Positions 57,244 to 64,000 of a stretch of 64,000 nt of DNA are shown in pieces. Each line of letters begins with the position of its first letter. Within the stretch, counting starts at the first letter, position 1. The notes beneath the pieces are model-generated. The model had not been told where the DNA came from, did not search any database, and saw only the letters and a program-made list of their open reading frames with translations. Location of the stretch: positions 12,237,001-12,301,000 of the forward strand of contig NC_132993.1 in NCBI RefSeq assembly GCF_048564905.1. The letters are read 5' to 3'. Source of the DNA: Vicugna pacos (lineage: Eukaryota; Chordata; Mammalia; Artiodactyla; Camelidae). Made by a program: the position numbers and the translations under genes.

Positions 57244-59029
57244 CGTGGCTGTCCCTGCTGCCGCCGCGGCCTCCCCGCCCGCGCTGCGTCAACCCCCACT
57301 GGCCGCTGAGGCCCGGCCGCGCGCAGCCTCGCTGCGGGGCCGCTCGCTGCTCGCCGCGTCCCCGCGCCCGGCTGAGCGGCGCGGCGCGCGCAGGGAGAAG
57401 TAGGATGACTCCTCCTTCCTTATTGTCGCCGGATCCCCCACCCCCTGCCTCCAGCTCCGCAGGTTCGGGAAGAGGGTGGGCCGTGTCGCTCGGAGTCCGG
57501 TTCCCCAAGACCCTCCAGGTTGGGGAACGCCGTGCGGGCTCCAGGGAGGTGGCCTGTCTGCCGGGGGCCCCCGCCGCCGTGTCATCCATTTGTAACGTCT
57601 CCCCGTGGTCTCTCGGCCCCGGTCCCCGCCCCACTCCGAGCAGTAGCTTTTGTTATTTCTTCTTTGTATGTATATCGAGGTTGGCGGTTCTGAGCTTTGT
57701 CTTGGAACCGAGTACCGGGCAGAGGTCGTCTCCGCCTTAAATTTTGCGAGCTGCCATTCCCGTCCCCCCGCGAAAGGTATCTCTTTTGAAATCCACGCAT
57801 CTTAGTTCAGGGTTTCAAGAGCTCGTCTCTCCCCAAGGAGAGAGATTTTTATTTAGGTTTGGCATGTCAGATGAAAATACTTGAAAAAATAAAGTGATTA
57901 GTAGAAGACGGTTATACGTATGTGTGTACGCATGTAAAGAAATTATTCAGCTATATGTTTACAAAATTAGGGCGTTTGATTGAATGTCGTATTGGATTTT
58001 TTAAAAATGATCAGTGGCGGCTAGAAGCTTTTGTTTTTCTGTCGGTTGAAAAAAATCCATTGAAATGCCGGTTTTCACCAAGGTGGGGTAATTTATATGC
58101 AAATACTTAAAATATTCGTAATATACAGAATTCACTGTCCTGGTATTAACAGCGAGAGTGAAGCGTTCCCAGTGCTTAATATACTGTTAAGACATGAATG
58201 ATAAGCTTAATTAAGTTTACTTTCAATAAGGAGATGGAAAAAGCATAAAAGCTGTTTTAGGTAACTCATCTGTAGATCCTAAGAATACTTGTGCAGTATC
58301 CCAATGAATGATAATTTAAAAATTCCTATTTATGGAACTAATTTGAGTCTCTTCTTTTTTCTCTGCAATGCTGCAGTTGATTCACAGGTACTAGTTTTAT
58401 GAGTTCTTTAAGAAACTCCTACAATGCCTTGCCTATATCCGCCTTCCCAATCTCAGTATAGTCTAATCTTGAATAGCCATCACCGTCTTGACATTACTGT
58501 ATTTTACTTGTCTCATTATTATCCTGGTGTGCCTGTATTTGAGCTCAGCTTTACATCTCTGCACAGAATTCATTGTCACTTCTACACTTTACTTTCCCCT
58601 GTGAGGTACTTTTTTCCCTGGTCTGCTTCCCCTTTTCTAGTTCCTCACCAGTGTCATCAGAATTCGAAACAGCTCACAAGACTAGTTTTTCCTCTTTGCC
58701 TACCTTTAGGATCTTTGGCTAATGAAATAGCCTAGATCATTTCTGGACAGTGGGAATTCCTTGCCCATGAACCAGTAGACTTATGTACTTAAAGAGTTTA
58801 CATAGCGGAGTAATCTAATATTTCAAAGAAACATTAAGAATCAGATACAGGCTTAGATATGCTTCTGTTTTTGTATAGACAGCTTTACAATAAGTACAGA
58901 TTAGTTAAATCTTGGGTTGAATATTTGACAGTGTTTTCAGTTGTTCTAGGTACTAACATGATATCCTATTTTTAAAAAATCTTCCTCCCTTGAGTATCAA
59001 ATATATCTTCATTTATTTACTGTAAACTC

Positions 59030-59130
59030 TGAGCTCTCTGAGAGCAGGAATGCTGTTTTATTTATCATTGTGTCTATAGGGCTTTATTCAGTGCCTAGTA
59101 TACTCAGTAAATGCTTGAATTGATGTTGGT
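59030..59130 (+). repeat. L2/MIR-like fragment
   Basis: tctctgagagcaggaatgct and gggctttattcagtgcctag, then actcagtaaatgcttgaatt are common L2/MIR end phrases. Confidence 0.5.
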
Positions 59131-60439
59131 AGGCCCATACCTAAAATCACCCAGTTTGATATGTGCTTGTTAAGATTTCATTTTTTAAAAAAAGAAGGAA
59201 AACCCTTTGTAAATTAACAAAGACAAAAGACTTAACAGAACATGTGTTTATCTTTCTGGGACTAATCAGTTATTCAGTAAATAAGCATTAGTGCCTACAC
59301 AGAGAGATATAGAGCTAAATGTTAAAGGAAATTCAGAGATGCACTGTATTATAAATTAATGTTTTCATGTGTTTAATAGCAAAATCTCCTTTGAAGAGAA
59401 CTCAAGATAGTGATGTGTTCTAGTTGCTACCTCTTTCCCCCTCAAATCTAGGCTTTTTTCTTCACTTAGGGTGTAATCCTCTTAGAAGTTTGGATGATGG
59501 AAATTTGTGACTGCTCAGAACCATCTGTATTTTCTTGCTGGTTACTATTTCTTAAATATTTCTCTTGAAATTCTCTCTCATTGTGTTTTGTTTTCACAGC
59601 TTGAAAACTTAGGTATACCTTTCCCAAGGAACTGTGTTATGCTGCCCCCATCAGGCCATTTTTGATATCTTTTATTAGAGGAATACTGTGAAATAGAAAT
59701 GCTCTTCCTTTTCTAGTTTCCTTAAGTGTGGGGTTAAAACAAAGTTGTAACTTGCAGGTTGTGATTTGGAATTTGCTTTATTAGAGTGCTTCTACAGTGG
59801 GAGACAAATGTATGGACAGTTGAAATAATGCACAAAAACCAAGTGGTTTTTCGTTTTTGATTTTTTAAAAACTTTAAAGTGTAGTTAACATAGCTTAAAA
59901 TTAAAGGGAATTTTCCCAGAAAGTCTTTATCCAAGTGCTGTAATATCCATAGTAAAATTTATTACTTGCAAACTTTAGTGTTTTTTGAAGGGATGATATT
60001 GAAAAAGTTATCCAGCCCAGAGAAAGATTAATTTGCTACTGGCACTGTTTCCCTAAAAAACAAATAGGGAAGTATTTTGTATACAGATACTATAGGAGAT
60101 AAAAAGCAGTATAAACTGGTTCTTAAACACCAGGAATTTACAATCTAGTTTGAAAAAGGGTACACGCACTCATCAAGAATTAAAGTAACAAAGTAAGAAA
60201 TGTCGCAGCAGATTAAGTGATTAATAACCACATTAATTAATATTATGTAATTTCTATAAATCCCCAGACAGGCTGTTATGATGCCTAGAAGTATTATGAG
60301 GGTATCGTGTGGTTCTCTTGTGCCCTCACAAGCTACTGTTGAGGTTTCTTGTGTGTATCTTGGCCACCATGCTTAGGTTTCCAGGAGGTACAGCAGTAGA
60401 GGATTCTAGTCAATTGTATCTGTATTTAGTACTGGACAG

Positions 60440-60530
60440 TGTCTGCTCGGAATCATAGAATCTTCAAGGTGGAAGGAACCTTAGAAATCATATGGCCCAG
60501 CCTTTAACTGAAGGTAGGCTCAGCCTGGGC
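60440..60530 (+). repeat. MIR-like fragment
   Basis: aatcatagaatcttcaaggt and ggaaggaaccttagaaatca, then tatggcccagcctttaactg follow the MIR3-type start. Confidence 0.55.
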
Positions 60531-61369
60531 AGTGGCATCAAGGTGAATTTGAATGGTGGTTTTTGGTGGTGGCATTAAAAAACAAACAAACAAAACCCAA
60601 CACTTCTCTTGATTGGTTTTGTAGTAGGGAGAAATTTGGGGGAGAGTTGCTTTTTTCCCCCTCTTTCTATTATAAATTGTATTATGTCATAATTTCAGAT
60701 TTAGAGATGAGTTGGCAAGAAGGGGTTTCACTATGAGGATTGTTTATAATTCTGGAAATACCAATAGTGTTAGTATCACTGAGAGATAAAAGGCAAGTAA
60801 TACAAACCAGAAACCCAGACCATACATAGCAAACAACCATGTAAAATAATGCTCAGTATTTGGCAGTAGCTACTTAGAGCTTGTATTCTAGTGTTTCTGT
60901 TGATTACACAGTATCCGGTGATTTTGTGTCTGCTTGAATTCCTTTAGTGATGCTAGTTCTGGACCTCAGGGACTTACTTCATTGCTGGGTAGTTCTGTTT
61001 CTCAGTCCTTATGTTGAGCCAGATTTATGATGTAGCATTCTGCATATATTCACTGTATCAGGAATAGTGCTGGAACAGGTCAAGTTCTTTGTCTTCTGGC
61101 TAAACTACTCCAGTTACTTAAAATCTTCTATGTCAGGGTATCTAGATCTCTTGCCTGTTGGTTGCCTTCCTTAACTGATTTGTTCCTGTGTACTTTCTTA
61201 AGTACATGTGTGGTCAGAAACAAATGTGGTCAAGGAATGGTCTGACAGGGCAGAGGAAGGATGTGGAAGGAGAGATGTGTGAATGAACGTGAGTACCAGC
61301 ACAGATGCTGCTACTGCACACATGCTGTTTTTTTTTTTTAAGGTCTCAAGTTCTTTAAATCTAAAGTTC

Positions 61370-61515
61370 TAAACTTAAATCTTTAGTTCTTAAATCTGAA
61401 AGAGTGATGAAAATAAAATGAAATAGCTTACTGAGGATCATACAGCTAGTAAGCAACAAAGCTACAATTTAAACAATCTTCCTAATTCTGAACCTGTGTG
61501 CTTTTTATTACTACT
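61370..61515 (-). repeat. MIR SINE fragment
   Basis: ggatcatacagctagtaagc and cctaattctgaacctgtgtg, then ctttttattactac follow the MIR core and its right end. Confidence 0.6.
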
Positions 61516-61714
61516 TAGAGCCAAACAATCTACTACAGATGCAGCCTGGTGGTGGTGTTAGCTGTTCTGGTAGCTGCATTCACCGCTGGCTTTTGAAACT
61601 TGGGATCAACTGAAGTCCCTAGATGTAAATGTAATCAGTTGGCCAACACAGATCACCTGGAAGAAGGCAGTTTTAGTGTTTTTAAATTTTAAATCTAATT
61701 CTGACATTTTCTTG

Positions 61715-61860
61715 TTTCAGATCCTTCAGTGGTTTCTTACTGCTTTAAGATAACTTGGCTTAAAAGGCCCTGCAGGATCAGTTCCCTAGCTCCTAGCCCT
61801 TTCTCCCCACAGGTTTGCCCTGTTTCTCTTCACTCTTGGTCATATGCTGTATTATGTTTT
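61715..61860 (+). repeat. L2-like LINE fragment
   Basis: atccttcagtggtttcttac, gcttaaaaggccctgcagga and tagccctttctccccacagg match the L2 segment also seen, more diverged, at 43665. Confidence 0.6.
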
Positions 61861-63409
61861 GGCCATAATGTGCTAATAGGCCATGCTACACTGTCCTAGG
61901 CCAACTAGACTGTTGGTTGACTCTGATTTTCACTCTTGGTTTTTGGATTCTCATGAATAATTTTTACCATCGTGGATGTCAAAAAGGAATAGTGGTGGAG
62001 GGGTTGCAGCAGTGCTGAGGAAGAGCACCATGCTGAACCAAAGTGCAGGTGTTAAGGGAGCTAAATCCTTGGAGCAACTGATTGAAGGGAAAGTGTTAAG
62101 GTCAGCAGCTGTCAGGTGGTGACATAATGAAGATGTGACACAATGAAGAGCATCATAAAGCTGAGGGCGACAACTGATTGAATGAGAGCATGGCAAAATG
62201 AGATTTAAGAACAATCTTAAAATTCCAAGTATTGTGCCTGAGATTAAGGAATTACCTACCGAGCTTGAGATTTCTAGGTAGACAGTTTATCAAGCCTTAA
62301 AACTATATCAATATATGCATCTCTATTGAAGGTATTAGACACCTTTGTCTTGTGTTGAGAATTGTGAGAGTGAAAGTTCCCACTGGGGATGGGGTAGGAA
62401 GCAACTGTATTCAAATAGTGAAATTGTTTCAAATTAATAACCTATTACCAACTGTGGATACTTTGGAGATACTTTGAAACATGATTATACTAGTTGTGGT
62501 TACAGTGAAATGATCATTGGTTTGCTAAGTTGTTGGGTTTTTTTTTTCAGTGTTCTCTTCAATTATGCAGTCAAAAATTTTCTATTGGCACAAGTGGTTT
62601 AACTCAAATTTGTGTTATGTGGCACTCAGCTTCAAAGCTTACAGAAAGTTGTCCTGTATTTGAGCAAAAGTTAAAGCCTGAGTTAGATTAAGTTAAACCC
62701 TGTAACAGTTGAAAATAGGTTAATTATAGTTAGAATTTGATTTCTGTTTTCTTATTTTTTTATGGACTGAACCCTAGGGCACTTTTAGGATTTTGATAAT
62801 TATCCACTGTCTTGTAGAAGGCATACTTGCCAGTAATCTCTGAATAGAACCTTTCACATTTCAATTTGAGGCACCCTTCTTCAAGGCTCCTTAGGTAAAT
62901 GTGAATTTGTTTTCTATATGTCATTCAATTCCTTAGGCCATTGGAGTGTATTTACTGCTACTCTACCTACCATCTGTAGGTAACTGTGACATTCTTGGAT
63001 ACAGTGATGTCCTCTACAAGGCCAGCCTCATTTACACCCAGGAAACAGGCATTTTTTCCTTACTCTGTACCAGCTGTACATAGATGCGTATCTGACAGAG
63101 TTATGGCCTGCAAAAATTAAATCTGCATAACTCTGTTCAAGAGAAAGAGACCAATAAGCAACCAATGGGGGGAAAAAAAGGCTGACGGAAGTCAGTGATA
63201 GGAGGGAGGATGGGGGTGGTGGTGTTTCTACCCACTGTACAAGATCAGGGTTGTCTACAAAACATAAGACCAGACCCTTGATTATAAATCAATAAAAGAT
63301 GTTAAAGAAGAACATAAGACCCTTTTCATCATTTCCCTCATCCACCCTAGTTACTTAAAGAATTACAGATTGCTGTGTGGCCCACCCCTGCCCTATTTCC
63401 AATTTAGTT

Positions 63410-63500
63410 GGTCTGAGATAAGGTCTCAAAAGTTGTGTTTCTGGCAAATTCCCAGATGATGCTGATGCTGCCTGCTGGTCCAGGTCCTCTTAGAAACTGA
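63410..63500 (+). repeat. MER5A-like hAT remnant
   Basis: gtgtttctggcaaattccca and gatgatgctgatgctgcctg, then ctggtccaggtcctc match the 3' end of MER5A. Confidence 0.65.
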
Positions 63501-64000
63501 GTCATACTCTGATGCTTGGTTTTTGGAAACTGCTAGTTAGATGCACATGTATGTAATCCCTTAAGGCAGAAGAACAAGAGTCTGCTAAACGAAGGACATA
63601 AAATTTCCCTTTGCCACAAGTTTTACTTGTATTTTCGCATGTGGCTTTTAAAGAATTAAAGTGGTTTCTTGAAGAAGTGAAATGTATACGGTAGTCTGAC
63701 CTGTTCGGGATTACGTTGTTCCTTGCTTCTTTATCTGTGATTTTTTTTTTTTTTTTAGATCTGCCATGATGGCTAAAGTTAGTGGAAAACAAGAAGCTGC
63801 CTCTAGGACTATAAAATGAGAGCAGTGGTCAGACTTAACCTGCAGAGACAAGTTCATGACCACCTCAGAGTTTAAATCTAAATTGGTGCCTGAATCTACA
63901 GGCAGCCTGTCTTTGGTACCGTAATGGATACTTTTCTGGCCGTGCAGTCTAGTTCTACTTTCTTTGTGTGCACTTCTCATGTTTGTGTAGATAAAATAGA

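Larger units (their letters stand above)
56620..57480. promoter_or_regulatory. CpG island over MKRN1 promoter and exon 1
   Basis: Base composition changes abruptly to GC-rich with frequent CpG from about 56620 and falls off after about 57480. It covers promoter, exon 1 and the first part of intron 1. TATA box absent, as expected for a housekeeping gene. Confidence 0.85.
57123..64000 (+). other. MKRN1: MKRN1 intron 1 (5' part)
   Basis: The donor is gtgaga at 57123. No further MKRN1 coding exon is found: the expected C3H-finger exon beginning YF.HGVC is absent. Repeats are few and old: L2-like 59030-59130, MIR near 60440-60530, MIR 61370-61515, L2 61715-61860, MER5A 63410-63500. Between 57480 and 59000, and between 61950 and 63400, nothing is recognised. 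Confidence 0.85.

Noticed and set aside
56526-57740. Open frames of 150 to 257 codons on both strands in the CpG island
   Set aside because: Stops are rare in CpG-rich DNA. The translations are Pro/Arg/Gly runs, and only the frame from 56938 to 57122 matches a known protein.

Overview
The window is mammalian nuclear DNA, almost certainly from a camelid. Spliced host exons lie in long introns. The most characteristic repeat is a short SINE whose head is an almost intact alanine tRNA (anticodon AGC, A-box and B-box visible), the dominant SINE type of camels and llamas. It occurs seven times. Cetartiodactyl-type L1 3' ends, MIR, L2, MER5A and several LTRs make up most of the rest.

Two protein genes can be read, both on the + strand. 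From 493 to about 32030 lie the last 13 exons of DENND2A. They encode the complete uDENN-cDENN-dDENN module, which activates Rab9, followed by the 3' UTR and a poly(A) signal. All splice junctions keep one frame for 496 residues with no break. From about 56620 a CpG-island promoter leads into exon 1 of MKRN1, a makorin RING E3 ligase, with its ATG at 56938. The window ends inside MKRN1 intron 1. The order DENND2A then MKRN1 on the same strand matches human 7q34, which supports both identifications.

Layout: 1-31151, DENND2A exons and introns (introns hold camelid SINEs, L1, L2 and MIR, including a three-level nest at 26400-28150); 31152 to about 32030, DENND2A 3' UTR; 32030-56600, intergenic DNA with no supported gene, dominated by old L1 and L2 fragments and, from 41 to 55.4 kb, by eight or nine isolated LTRs; 56620-57480, MKRN1 CpG island, promoter and exon 1; 57480-64000, relatively repeat-poor MKRN1 intron 1.

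The two genes are neighbours and no functional link between them is visible here. I found no undescribed biological system. The points most worth checking are the MKRN1 leader (a start-stop uORF beside a palindromic double ETS site and a YY1 core over the start codon), a CT microsatellite acting as the polypyrimidine tract of a DENND2A exon, a skippable acidic DENND2A exon, and the solo-LTR cluster upstream of MKRN1.
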